From Burkholderia catarinensis (GTDB taxonomy: Bacteria; Pseudomonadota; Gammaproteobacteria; Burkholderiales; Burkholderiaceae): a DNA stretch of 45,508 bases. Each line of letters starts with the position of its first letter. The stretch's first letter is position 1. The stretch covers positions 1-45,508 of the forward strand of contig NZ_MDEQ02000041.1 in NCBI RefSeq assembly GCF_001883705.2, given 5' to 3'. The notes beneath the pieces are model-generated. The model had not been told where the DNA came from and did not search any database. It saw nothing but the letters and a program-made list of their open reading frames with translations. Below, piece after piece: positions 16,104 to 25,318 of this stretch. A program made the translations under genes and the position numbers.

Positions 16104-19100
16104 TCACTCTCCGGCGACCGCCGGCCCGCCGGAATTCCCGCGGCGGTTGCGCCGCTTCTCGAACCGCACGCGCAGCCGGTCCATGTACAGGTAGACGACC
16201 GGCGTCGTATAGAGCGTCAGCACCTGCGACACGATCAGGCCGCCGGCGATCGCGATCCCGAGCGGCGCGCGCAGCTCGGCGCCGTCGCCGCTGCCGAACG
16301 CGAGCGGCAGCGCGCCGAACAGCGCGGCCATCGTCGTCATCATGATCGGGCGGAAGCGCAGCAGGCACGCCTCGTGGATCGCGTCGAACGACGACTTCTG
16401 GTGGTTGCGCGTCTGGTCGATCGCGAAGTCGACCATCATGATCGCGTTCTTCTTCACGATGCCGATCAGCAGGATCACGCCGATCAGCGCGATGATGCTG
16501 AACTCGGTCTTGAACAGCAGCAGCGCGAGCAGCGCGCCGACGCCGGCCGACGGCAGCGTCGACAGGATCGTGATCGGGTGGATGTAGCTCTCGTACAGGA
16601 TCCCGAGCACGATATAGACGGCCAGCAGCGCGGCGAGGATCAGGATCGGCTGGTCGTTCAGCGACTGCTGGAACGCCTGCGCGGTGCCCTGGAAGCTGCC
16701 GACGATCGTCGGCGGGACGCCCACTTGCGCCATCGTCTGGTAGATCACCTGCGTCGCCTTCGACAGCGATACGCCAGGCGGCAGGTTGAACGAGATCGTC
16801 GTCGCGACGAACAGCCCCTGGTGGTTGACCGACAGCGGCGTCGTGCTCGGCCCGAACGTCGCGATCGCCGACAGCGGGATCATCGTCGACTTCGACGTCG
16901 ACACGGACGCGCCCGACGACGCGCTCGACTTGCCGCTGGCCGCGATCGAGTTGAGCGCCTGGTTGCGCGCGGAATCGGACGCAATCGCCGCGGCGCTCTG
17001 CGCGGCCGTGCCGGCGCTCGACGTGCCGGCCGACGTCGCGACGTAGGTGCCGGCGGCCGCATTGGTGGTCTGCGAGCCGTTCGCGCTGCCGCCGGACGTG
17101 CTGACCCACACCTGGTTCAGCATCTCGGGGCTCTGCCAGTATTTCGGCGCGACTTCCATCACGACGTGGTACTGGTTCAGCGGGTTGTAGATCGTCGAGA
17201 CCTGGCGCTGGCCGAACGCGTCGTACAGCGTGTTGTCGATCTGCGCGGGCTTGATGCCGAACCGCGCGGCCGTCGCGCGGTCGATCGTCACCATCGCCTC
17301 GAGGCCGCCTTGCTGCTGGTCGGAATTCACGTCGGTCAGCTCGGAGCGCTTTTGCAGCGCCTCGGTCAGGATCGGCCCCCACTTGTACAGGTCGGCGCTC
17401 GAGTCGCCGAGCAGCGTGAACTGGTACTGCGCATTGCTCTGCCGGCCGCCGACGCGGATGTCCTGCGCGGCCTGCAGGAACGTGCGCGCGCCGGCGACGT
17501 CCGCCAGCAGCGGGCGCAGTTGCTGGATCACCTGGTCGGCCGGCAGCTTGCGCTCGGTGCGATCCTTCAGCGTGACGAACATGAAGCCCGAGTTGGTCTG
17601 CGTGCCGCCGGTGAAGCCCGCGACGCTCTTCACGTTCGGGTTGCCCTGCACGATCCGCATCATCTCGGAGAACTTCAGCTTCATCGCCTGGAACGACGTC
17701 GACTGGTCGGCCTGGATGCCGCCGATCATCAGCCCGGTGTCCTGCTGCGGGAAGAATCCCTTCGGCACGACGATGTACAGGTAGACGTTCAGCCCGATCG
17801 TCGCGAACAGGATCATCAGGATCAGCAGCGGCCGGCGCAGCGCCCACGACAGCGAGCGCTCGTAGCCGCGCTGCATGCGCGCGAAGCAGCGCTCGAGGAA
17901 GCGCCCGAAGCGGCCTTCGCTTTGCGGGTCGTGCGCCTCGGGCAGCAGGCGCGCGCACATCATCGGCGTGACCGTGAGCGACACCGCGAGCGACATGGCG
18001 ATCGCGAGCGACAGCGTCAGCGCGAACTCGCGGAACAGGCGCCCGACGATGCCACCCATCAGCAGGATCGGCAGGAACACCGCGACGAGCGAGATGCTCA
18101 TCGACAGCACCGTGAAGCCGACCTCGCGCGCGCCGTCGAATGCGGCCTGCATCCGCGACTTGCCGCTCTCGATGTGCCGCGAGATGTTCTCGAGCACGAC
18201 GATCGCATCGTCGACGACGAAGCCGGTCGCGACGATCAGCGCCATCAGCGACAGGTTGTCGATCGAGAAGCCGAGCAGGTACATCGCGCCGAACGTGCCG
18301 ACGATCGAGATCGGCACCGCGACGCTCGGGATCAGCGTCGCGCGCCAGTTGCGCAGGAACAGGAACACGACCATCACGACGAGGCTGATTGCGATCAGCA
18401 GCGTGTGCTCGGTGTCCTTCAGCGATGCGCGGATCGTCGTCGACCGGTCGAGCACGGGCGTGACCGTGATGTCGGCCGGCAGCGACGCGGTGAGCTGCGG
18501 CAGCGCCGTGCGCACGCGGTCGATCGTCTCGATGATGTTCGCGCCGGGCGAGCGGTAGAGGATCACGAGCACCGCGCGCTTGCCGTTCGACAGGCCGAGG
18601 TTGCGCAGGTCCTCGACCGAATCGACGACGTCGGACAGGTCGGACAGCCGTACGGCCGCGCCGTTGCGGTACGCGACGACGAGGTCGCGGTATTGCGACG
18701 CCGAGGACGCCTGGTCGTTCGTATAGAGCTGGTAGCGCTGCGGGCCGAATTCGATCGCGCCCTTCGGCGCGTTGGCGTTCGCGGATGCGAGCGCCGCGCG
18801 CACGTCCTCGAGGCCGATCCCGTAGTGGAACAGCGCTTGCGGTTCGAGCTCGACGCGCACGGCCGGGTTCGCGGAACCGCTCACCGAGACCTGGCCGATC
18901 CCGTCGATCTGCGACAGCGACTGCTGCAGCACCGTCGACGCGGCGTCGTACAGCTTCGCGGGCGACGAGGTGTCCGACGTCAGCGACACGATCATGATCG
19001 GCGAGTCGGCCGGGTTGACCTTGCGGTAGGTCGGGTTGCTCTTCAGCGAGGCGGGCAGGTCGGCGCGCGCCGCGTTGATCGCGGCCTGCACGTCGCGCGC

Positions 19101-19412
19101 GGCGCCGTCGATGTCGCGGTTCAGGCCGAACTGCAGGATGATCCGCGCATTGCCAACCGTGCTGGTCGACGTCATTTCGGAGACGTCCGCGATCGAGCCG
19201 AGGTGTCGCTCGAGCGGGCTCGTCACGCTGGTCGCGACGGTCTCGGGGCTCGCGCCCGGCAGCGACGCCTGCACCGAGATGGTCGGGAAGTCGACCTGCG
19301 GCAGCGGCGACACCGGCAGCTTGATGAACGCGAACAGGCCCGCGAGCGCGACGCCGAGCGCAAGCAGCGTCGTCGCGACGGGGCGGGTGATGAAGGGGCG
19401 CGACAGGTTCAT
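16104..19412 (-). CDS. mdtC: RND efflux permease, MdtC-like
   Basis: This 1102-residue inner-membrane pump of the HAE-1 RND family would export drugs or other amphiphiles from the periplasm using proton influx, pairing with MdtB. It begins MNLSRPFITRPVATTLLALG, shows the proton-relay aspartates of TM4 in GFVVDDAIVVLENISR, and has the repeated halves typical of RND pumps (GFFPQQDTGLM before the second large loop; YESYIHPITILSTLPSAG; IGVILLIGIVKKNAIMMVDFA). A Ser/Ala/Gly/Thr-rich insertion of about 70 residues at 771-841, between WVST and TMIPLSAIATF, makes it longer than the usual ~1025. It starts three bases after mdtB and is followed by a terminator. Confidence 0.93.
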   Translation of the reverse strand: MNLSRPFITRPVATTLLALGVALAGLFAFIKLPVSPLPQVDFPTISVQASLPGASPETVATSVTSPLERHLGSIADVSEMTSTSTVGNARIILQFGLNRDIDGAARDVQAAINAARADLPASLKSNPTYRKVNPADSPIMIVSLTSDTSSPAKLYDAASTVLQQSLSQIDGIGQVSVSGSANPAVRVELEPQALFHYGIGLEDVRAALASANANAPKGAIEFGPQRYQLYTNDQASSASQYRDLVVAYRNGAAVRLSDLSDVVDSVEDLRNLGLSNGKRAVLVILYRSPGANIIETIDRVRTALPQLTASLPADITVTPVLDRSTTIRASLKDTEHTLLIAISLVVMVVFLFLRNWRATLIPSVAVPISIVGTFGAMYLLGFSIDNLSLMALIVATGFVVDDAIVVLENISRHIESGKSRMQAAFDGAREVGFTVLSMSISLVAVFLPILLMGGIVGRLFREFALTLSLAIAMSLAVSLTVTPMMCARLLPEAHDPQSEGRFGRFLERCFARMQRGYERSLSWALRRPLLILMILFATIGLNVYLYIVVPKGFFPQQDTGLMIGGIQADQSTSFQAMKLKFSEMMRIVQGNPNVKSVAGFTGGTQTNSGFMFVTLKDRTERKLPADQVIQQLRPLLADVAGARTFLQAAQDIRVGGRQSNAQYQFTLLGDSSADLYKWGPILTEALQKRSELTDVNSDQQQGGLEAMVTIDRATAARFGIKPAQIDNTLYDAFGQRQVSTIYNPLNQYHVVMEVAPKYWQSPEMLNQVWVSTSGGSANGSQTTNAAAGTYVATSAGTSSAGTAAQSAAAIASDSARNQALNSIAASGKSSASSGASVSTSKSTMIPLSAIATFGPSTTPLSVNHQGLFVATTISFNLPPGVSLSKATQVIYQTMAQVGVPPTIVGSFQGTAQAFQQSLNDQPILILAALLAVYIVLGILYESYIHPITILSTLPSAGVGALLALLLFKTEFSIIALIGVILLIGIVKKNAIMMVDFAIDQTRNHQKSSFDAIHEACLLRFRPIMMTTMAALFGALPLAFGSGDGAELRAPLGIAIAGGLIVSQVLTLYTTPVVYLYMDRLRVRFEKRRNRRGNSGGPAVAGE

Positions 19413-19415
19413 TGC

Positions 19416-22400
19416 TTACGCATCCGTGCGCGTGCCGGCACCGGGGCCGTGGCGCTCGAACCAGCCGCGCACGCGGCGCGCGAGCGAGTCGAAGCCGAGA
19501 TAGATCACGGGCGTCGTGAACAGCGTCAGCACCTGCGACACGATCAGGCCGCCGGCGATCGCGATCCCGAGCGGCTGGCGCAGCTCGGAGCCCGCGCCGG
19601 AGCCGACGATCAGCGGCACCGCGCCGAGCAGCGCGGCGAGCGTCGTCATCAGGATCGGCCGGAAGCGCAGCAGGCACGCCTGGAAGATCGCCTCGCGCGG
19701 CGGCTTGCCTTCGACGCGCTCGGCCTCGAGCGCGAAGTCGATCATCATGATCGCGTTCTTCTTCACGATGCCGATCAGCAGCACGATGCCGATGATCCCG
19801 ATGATGTCGAGGTCGTGCCCGGTGATCATCAGCGCGAGCAGCGCGCCGACGCCGGCCGACGGCAGCGTCGACAGGATCGTGATCGGGTGGATGTAGCTCT
19901 CGTACAGCACGCCGAGCACGATGTACATCGTGATGACCGCCGCGAGGATCAGGAACAGCTGGTTCGACAGCGACGCCTGGAACGCGAGCGCCGCGCCCTG
20001 GAAGCGCGTCTGGAACGACGCGGGCAGGGCGATGTCCTGCTCGGCGGCCTCGATTGCCTTGACGGCCTCGCCGAGCGATGCGCCGGGCGCGAGGTTGAAC
20101 GAGATCGTCGTCGACGGGAACTGCGACAGGTGCGCGACCAGCAGCGGCGACGGCCGCTCGTGGAACGATGCGATCGACGACAGCGGCACCGGGCCGCCGC
20201 CCGCCGACGGCAGGTAGATGTCGTTCAGCGATTGCGTGTAGTGCTGCTCCTTCGGCTCGGACTCGAGAATCACGCGGTACTGGTTCGACTGCGTGAAGAT
20301 CGTCGACACGATGCGCTGGCCGAACGCGTCGTACAGCGCGTTGTCGACGGTCGCCGGCGTGATGCCGAAGCGCGCGGCGCTCGCGCGGTCGATCTCGATG
20401 TAGACGGACTGGCCGTTGCCCTGCAGGTCGGTCGCGACGTCGGCGAGCGACGGCTCCTGCTGCAGCCGCGCGACGAGCTTCGGCACCCAGGTCGCGAATT
20501 CGTCCGAGTTCGGGCTCGTCAGCATGAACTGGTACTGCGTCGGGCTGACGGTCGAGTCGATCGTCAGGTCCTGCACCGACTGCATGAACAGCGAGATGCC
20601 CGTGATGTTCGCGACGCGGTGCTGCAGGTCGCGGATGATCTGCGCGGCCGTCTCGGTGCGCGCGTCGCGCGCCTTCAGGTTGATCAGCATCCGGCCGCTG
20701 TTCAGCGTGATGTTGCTGCCGTCGACGCCGATGAACGACGTGAGGCTGTCGACGTTCGGATCCTTCAGGATCTCGGTCGCGAGCGCCTGCTGGCGTTCGG
20801 CCATCGCGCCGTACGAGATCGACTGCGGCGCCTGCGTGATCGCCTGGATCACGCCGGTATCCTGCGCGGGGAAGAACCCCTTCGGTATGTACACGTACAA
20901 CAGGCCGGTCAGCACGAGCGTCAGCAGCGCGACGACGAGCGTCGAGCGCTGGCGGTTCAGCACCCATTCGAGCGCCACCGCGTAGCGCGCGATCACCCAG
21001 TCGATCGCGCGGTGCACGCGCGCCTCGAAGCGGTGGCTCTCCGGCGGCGGCGAATGACGCAGCAGCTTCGCGCACATCATCGGCACGAGCGTGAGCGACA
21101 CGATCGCCGAGATCACGATCGTCACCGCGAGCGTGATCGCGAATTCGTGGAAGAGGCGCCCGACCACGTCGCCCATGAACAGCAGCGGGATCAGCACCGC
21201 GATCAGCGACACCGTCAGCGAGATGATCGTGAAGCCGATCTGCCGCGAACCCTTCAGCGCGGCCTCGAGCCCCGATTCGCCTTCCTCGACGTAGCGCGCG
21301 ATGTTCTCGATCATCACGATCGCGTCGTCGACGACGAAGCCGGTCGCGATCGTCAACGCCATCAACGACAGGTTGTTCAGCGAGAAGCCGGCCATGTACA
21401 TCACCGCGAGCGTGCCGATCAGCGACAGCGGCACCGACAGGCTCGGGATGATCGTCGCGTAGACGTTCGCGAGGAACAGGTACATCACCAGCACGACCAG
21501 CCCGACCGCGAGCAGCAGCTCGAACTGCACGTCGCGCACGGCCGCGCGGATCATCGTCGTGCGGTCGGTGACGATCTGCACGTCGAGCGCGGCCGGCAGC
21601 GTTTCCTGCAGCTTCGGCAACTGCGCCTTGATCGCGTCCACCGTCTGGATCACGTTCGCGCCCGGCTGGCGCTGCACGTTCAGGATGATCGCGGGGGTCG
21701 AATTCACCCACGCGCCGAGCTTGGTGTTCTCCGAGCCGGCGACGACCGTCGCGACGTCGGTCAGCATCACCGGGCGGCCGTTCTTGTACGCGACGACGGC
21801 GCTGTTGTACTGGTCGGCGCTCGTGAGCTGGTCGTTCGCGTTGATCGTGTACGCGCGCGTCGGGCCGTCGAAGTTGCCCTTCGGCGTGTTCACGTTCAGG
21901 TTCGAGATCGTCGTGCGCAGGTCGTCGAGGTTCATCCCGTACTGCGCGAGCGCGGTCGGGTTCGCCTGGATCCGCACGGCCGGGCGATTGCCGCCCGACA
22001 GGCTGACGAGGCCGACGCCCGCGACCTGCGAGATCTTCATCGCGAGGCGCGTGTCGGCCAGGTCCTGCACCTGCGTGAGCGGCAGCGTCTTCGACGTGAC
22101 GGCGAGCGTGATCACCGGCGCGTCGGCCGGGTTGACCTTCGCGTAGATCGGCGGGGCGGGGAGGTCGGACGGCAGCAGGTTGCCGGCCGCGTTGATCGCG
22201 GCCTGCACTTCCTGCTCGGCGATATCGAGCGGCAGGTCGAGCGAGAACTGCAGCGTGATTACCGACGAGCCGGCCGAGCTTTGCGACGACATCTGGTTCA
22301 GCGACGGCATCTGCCCGAACTGCCGTTCGAGCGGCGCGGTGACCGACGAGGTCATCACCTCCGGGCTCGCGCCCGGGTAGAAGGTCTGGACCTGGATCGT

Positions 22401-22529
22401 CGGGTAATCGACTTCGGGCAGTGCGGCGAGCGGCAGGAAACGCAGCGCGACGAGGCCGGCCAGCATGATCGCCGCCATCAGGAGGGCGGTGCCGACCGGC
22501 CGGAGAATGAAGAGGCGGGATGGATTCAT
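19416..22529 (-). CDS. mdtB: RND efflux permease, MdtB-like
   Basis: This 1037-residue RND permease is the partner of the MdtC-like pump; in the known MdtABC system the two permeases form a heterotrimer. Family signs are MNPSRLFILRPVGTALLMAA at the start, GFVVDDAIVMIENIARYVE in TM4, GFFPAQDTGVIQAITQAPQ, the docking-domain segments, and IGIVLLIGIVKKNAIMMIDF near the end. Its length is normal and it lacks the insertion seen in its partner. It lies 15 bases after mdtA and 3 bases before mdtC, all on one transcript. Substrates cannot be assigned from sequence; bile salts, novobiocin and metals are known for relatives. Confidence 0.94.
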   Translation of the reverse strand: MNPSRLFILRPVGTALLMAAIMLAGLVALRFLPLAALPEVDYPTIQVQTFYPGASPEVMTSSVTAPLERQFGQMPSLNQMSSQSSAGSSVITLQFSLDLPLDIAEQEVQAAINAAGNLLPSDLPAPPIYAKVNPADAPVITLAVTSKTLPLTQVQDLADTRLAMKISQVAGVGLVSLSGGNRPAVRIQANPTALAQYGMNLDDLRTTISNLNVNTPKGNFDGPTRAYTINANDQLTSADQYNSAVVAYKNGRPVMLTDVATVVAGSENTKLGAWVNSTPAIILNVQRQPGANVIQTVDAIKAQLPKLQETLPAALDVQIVTDRTTMIRAAVRDVQFELLLAVGLVVLVMYLFLANVYATIIPSLSVPLSLIGTLAVMYMAGFSLNNLSLMALTIATGFVVDDAIVMIENIARYVEEGESGLEAALKGSRQIGFTIISLTVSLIAVLIPLLFMGDVVGRLFHEFAITLAVTIVISAIVSLTLVPMMCAKLLRHSPPPESHRFEARVHRAIDWVIARYAVALEWVLNRQRSTLVVALLTLVLTGLLYVYIPKGFFPAQDTGVIQAITQAPQSISYGAMAERQQALATEILKDPNVDSLTSFIGVDGSNITLNSGRMLINLKARDARTETAAQIIRDLQHRVANITGISLFMQSVQDLTIDSTVSPTQYQFMLTSPNSDEFATWVPKLVARLQQEPSLADVATDLQGNGQSVYIEIDRASAARFGITPATVDNALYDAFGQRIVSTIFTQSNQYRVILESEPKEQHYTQSLNDIYLPSAGGGPVPLSSIASFHERPSPLLVAHLSQFPSTTISFNLAPGASLGEAVKAIEAAEQDIALPASFQTRFQGAALAFQASLSNQLFLILAAVITMYIVLGVLYESYIHPITILSTLPSAGVGALLALMITGHDLDIIGIIGIVLLIGIVKKNAIMMIDFALEAERVEGKPPREAIFQACLLRFRPILMTTLAALLGAVPLIVGSGAGSELRQPLGIAIAGGLIVSQVLTLFTTPVIYLGFDSLARRVRGWFERHGPGAGTRTDA

Positions 22530-22544
22530 CGAGCGGCCCGCGCG

Positions 22545-23921
22545 TTACTGGGCCGCGGGGGCCGCTGCCTGCGACGCGCCGTGCTGGTGTCCGCCGCGAT
22601 GGCCGCCGGCGCCCGATGCACCCGACGCCGCGCCGGCGCCGCGCGCGCCCGACGCGCCTTTCGGCTTGTCGGCCGGGATCGAGATCTTCGCGCCTTCGCG
22701 CAGGCGGTCGGAGCCGTCGGTCACCACGCGCTCGCCGATCGCGACGCCGCTGACGATGCTCGTGCGTTCGCCGTCGACCGGGCCGATCGTGACCTTGCGC
22801 ACCGTCACCGTGTTGTCGGGTTTCACGACGTAGACGAACTGGCCGATCGAGCCCGTCAGCACCGCGGACGTCGGCACGATCGTCGCATTGCGCATCACGT
22901 CGACGAGCAGCCGCGTGTTCACGAACTGATTCGGGAACAGCATGCCTTCCTTGTTATCGAAGTTCGCGCGCAGCTTGACCGTGCCGGTGCTCGTGTCGAT
23001 CTGGTTGTCGAGCGTGGCGAGCGAGCCCGTCTCGAGCGGCACCGTGTTGTTGCGGTTGTACGCGGTGACCGACAGCTTCTGGCCCGCGTTCACCTGCTTG
23101 AGGATCTGCGGCAGGTTGTCTTCCGACGTCGTGAAGATCACGCTCATCGGCTGCAGCTGCGTGATCACGACGAGGCCGTTGGTATCGCCCGGCGTCACGT
23201 AGTTGCCGGGGTCGACCTGGCGCAGGCCGACGCGGCCCGATACCGGCGCCGTAATGCGCGCATACGTGAGGTTCAGCTTCGCGGAATCGATCGCGGCCTG
23301 GTCGGTTTTCACCGCCCCTTCGTATTGCTTGACGAGCGAAGCCTGCGTATCGACGGTTTGCGACGCGATCGAGTCCTGCGACAGCAGCGTCTGGTAGCGC
23401 TTCAGGTCGAGGCGCGCTGTCGCGAGCAGCGCCGAGTCGCGCGCGTGCGTGCCTTCGGCGTTCTCGAGCGACACCTGGTACGGGCGCGGGTCGATCTGCG
23501 CGAGCACGTCGCCCTTCTTGACGATCTGGCCTTCCTGGAACGACACCGATTGCAGGTAGCCCGACAGTTGTGTCTTGACCGTCACGTTCGCGAGCGGCGT
23601 CACGGTGCCGAGCGCGGACAGCACGATCGGCATCTCGCCCTGCGTCGCGGATGCCACTTGCACCGGCTGCGGAATGTTCGCCATCGCGGCGGGGCCGCCG
23701 CGGCCGCGATGGCTGCCTGCGCCGCTGGCGGCACCACTGCCCGCGCTTGCGCCGGTCGCCGCGCTGGCTGTTGCCGGCGTGCGGCTCCACGGGTGCCACC
23801 ACAGCAGGCCGCCGATGACGACGACCGCGAGCGTCCCGATCATCAGCGTGCGGCGCGGGCGCCGTGCAGCGGGGGAGACGGGGTCTTGCGAAGGGGGCGT
23901 GGGCTTTTGTTCGTGATCCAT
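22545..23921 (-). CDS. mdtA: RND efflux periplasmic adaptor, MdtA-like
   Basis: This 458-residue membrane-fusion protein has an N-terminal anchor (TLMIGTLAVVVIGGLLWW, about residues 25-42), then the barrel-sandwich lipoyl halves (VTVKTQLSGYLQSVSFQEGQ and ARITAPVSGRVGLRQVDPG), an alpha-hairpin between them, and beta-barrel and membrane-proximal domains up to about residue 415. It bridges the permeases to an outer-membrane channel, for which no gene is present here. The tail after residue 425 is Gly/Ala/His-rich and ends GGHRGGHQHGASQ, which could bind metal. It is the first gene of the operon, 254 bases downstream of the IclR gene, in a gap where GTTACAG occurs twice. Confidence 0.92.
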   Translation of the reverse strand: MDHEQKPTPPSQDPVSPAARRPRRTLMIGTLAVVVIGGLLWWHPWSRTPATASAATGASAGSGAASGAGSHRGRGGPAAMANIPQPVQVASATQGEMPIVLSALGTVTPLANVTVKTQLSGYLQSVSFQEGQIVKKGDVLAQIDPRPYQVSLENAEGTHARDSALLATARLDLKRYQTLLSQDSIASQTVDTQASLVKQYEGAVKTDQAAIDSAKLNLTYARITAPVSGRVGLRQVDPGNYVTPGDTNGLVVITQLQPMSVIFTTSEDNLPQILKQVNAGQKLSVTAYNRNNTVPLETGSLATLDNQIDTSTGTVKLRANFDNKEGMLFPNQFVNTRLLVDVMRNATIVPTSAVLTGSIGQFVYVVKPDNTVTVRKVTIGPVDGERTSIVSGVAIGERVVTDGSDRLREGAKISIPADKPKGASGARGAGAASGASGAGGHRGGHQHGASQAAAPAAQ

Positions 23922-24175
23922 CGTGTTTTGTCAGGAAGACGGCGCGGCGGGCCGGGATTCGGACTGCTCAGGGCGGCGCGTGGGCAAGCGGTACCGGGAT
24001 GGGGGCCCGGCTCGGTCCGGGGCCCTCCCGGCCCGCGCGGGAAAAGAGCTGTGCGCACCGCGAATGCGGCGCGACGATGGGCATGATCCTACGTCCCGTC
24101 CCCGTTACAGTCCAGCGGTCTATCTTTCAACGGGTTACGGTCGTTACAGAACACGACAGAACGATGACGGAACGA

Positions 24176-25000
24176 TTACATGCTGACGCGCCGGGCCGGC
24201 GCGCCGCCGATCTCGCGGGTGATTCTCGCGATGCATTCGTGCAGCGCGGGCACCACGTGTTCCTGCAGCCATTCGGGCGGGCACTGATGCGCCGCGCCGC
24301 CGCAATTCACCGAATAGCGCTGGCCCGACGGGCCGACGAAACCGGCCGCGACCGCATTCAGGCCCTCGCGCCATTCGCCGATCGCGATCGCGTGGCCGTC
24401 GCGCATCGCTTCGTCGAGCGCGGGGGTCAGGCGCGCGGACACGTGCGGCCAATCGTCGCCTGCCGTGGTGCGCAGCGAGTCGAGCAGCAGGCGGCGCTCG
24501 TCGTCCTCGAGTGCGGCGAGATACGCACGGCCCACCGCCGTGCGCGCGATGTCCATCCGCGAGCCGATCTCGAGGCGCGTGACGAGCACGGCGGAGCGCG
24601 GCCGGATCACGTCGATCGCGACCATGTCGAGCCGGTCGCGCACCGCGAGGTGCACGGACAGCGACGTGCGTTCGGCCAGCTCGATCATGAACGGCCGCGA
24701 ACGCGCGCGGATGTCGAAGTTGCGCAGGAAGCCGTGGCTCAGTTCGAGCACCGACGCGGTGAGCACGAAGCGCTCGCTGTCGGGCAACTGGAACAGGAAG
24801 CCGGCGCTGACGAGCGTCGCGGTAATGCGCGAGACGGTCGGCTTCGGGATGCCGGTCAATTCGGTCAGCTCGCGGTTGCTGACGGGCGCGTCGGCAGCCG
24901 CGATGCGGCGCAGCACGGCAAGGCCGCGGGCGAGGGCGGTGATCTCGTCGGGCGACGATTCACGATCCCGGGACCCGGGAGGGGTTACAGTTGTCGACAC
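24176..25000 (-). CDS. IclR-family transcriptional regulator
   Basis: This 274-residue regulator has a winged helix-turn-helix in about residues 20-80 (ALARGLAVLRRIAA, then SNRELTELTGIPKPTVSRIT) and an IclR effector domain from about 90 to 260 (LSVHLAVRDRLDMVAID, RMDIARTAVGRAYLAAL, and GLNAVAAGFVGPSG near the ligand pocket). IclR proteins bind small organic acids or aromatic compounds. It lies upstream of mdtABC on the same strand, separated by 254 bases, so it may control those genes or, more often in this family, a divergent target. To its left on the plus strand is the candidate small RNA gene. The inducer is unknown. Confidence 0.93.
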   Translation of the reverse strand: MSTTVTPPGSRDRESSPDEITALARGLAVLRRIAAADAPVSNRELTELTGIPKPTVSRITATLVSAGFLFQLPDSERFVLTASVLELSHGFLRNFDIRARSRPFMIELAERTSLSVHLAVRDRLDMVAIDVIRPRSAVLVTRLEIGSRMDIARTAVGRAYLAALEDDERRLLLDSLRTTAGDDWPHVSARLTPALDEAMRDGHAIAIGEWREGLNAVAAGFVGPSGQRYSVNCGGAAHQCPPEWLQEHVVPALHECIARITREIGGAPARRVSM

Positions 25001-25034
25001 GAGGGGTTCTCTCTATTTCCGAAACTCGATTTCA

Positions 25035-25064
25035 ATTTTGTTGGTATTGTAGGACTATTGTCAA
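25035..25064 (-). promoter_or_regulatory. Sigma70-type promoter of the IclR gene
   Basis: On the minus strand TTGACA (25059-25064) is followed after 18 bases by CAAAAT (25035-25040), four of six matches to the -10 box. Transcription would start near 25028, giving a leader of about 28 bases before the ATG at 25000. The region is locally A/T-rich compared with its surroundings. Confidence 0.6.
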
Positions 25065-25080
25065 AAGATGCATGTTCCAT

Positions 25081-25153
25081 GGGTGAACCGGTCATTCGAT
25101 GAGATTTTGCGGGTTCACCCTTGGTTTATTAGGAAAACGCTCAAATGAGCGTT
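25081..25153. promoter_or_regulatory. Two perfect inverted repeats, candidate operators
   Basis: GGGTGAACC (25081-25089) is the exact complement of GGTTCACCC (25112-25120). Farther on AACGCTCA (25136-25143) is complementary to TGAGCGTT (25146-25153) with only AA between. Both lie between the IclR promoter and the promoter of the candidate small RNA, where a dimeric regulator could control either transcript. Autoregulation by the IclR protein is a natural first hypothesis. Confidence 0.5.
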
Positions 25154-25186
25154 GCCGGAAAGTGCATGAGCCGGTGCAAATACCGC

Positions 25187-25215
25187 TTGACTTGTCGGGC
25201 GGAAACGGAAAGAAT
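25187..25215 (+). promoter_or_regulatory. Sigma70-type promoter for the candidate small RNA
   Basis: TTGACT (25187-25192) and AAGAAT (25210-25215) are separated by exactly 17 bases. The -35 box matches five of six consensus positions and the -10 four of six. The predicted start near 25222 falls just before the first stem of the RNA described next and no protein start follows. Confidence 0.6.
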
Positions 25216-25281
25216 GTCTCACGTTTTCGAAACATCGTTTCAAGAGTTTAACCGGCAACGATGTTTCGCGCAGTCTCTCAG

Positions 25282-25318
25282 GTTCTAGCACGGCCCTCGG
25301 AATGGCTAGAACTTTTTT
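25282..25318 (+). terminator. First intrinsic terminator of the small RNA
   Basis: An 8-bp perfect stem (25282-25289 with 25305-25312) is followed at once by TTTTTT (25313-25318). The 15-base loop is large but the stem and U-tract are complete. Confidence 0.75.

Noticed and set aside
16063..21711. A 1,882-codon minus-strand frame across mdtC and mdtB
   Set aside because: It is out of frame with the RND permeases, low-complexity Arg/Ala/Asp, and spans two real genes.
16104..23921. An outer-membrane channel gene for the efflux operon
   Set aside because: None is present on either side; the gene downstream encodes a VOC protein and lies behind a terminator, so the channel must be encoded elsewhere.
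15867..24086. A very long plus-strand open frame of 2,739 codons opposite the mdt genes
   Set aside because: It is an arginine/aspartate-rich mirror of the real minus-strand RND genes, which have full family signatures. GC-rich codon bias leaves such antisense frames open.
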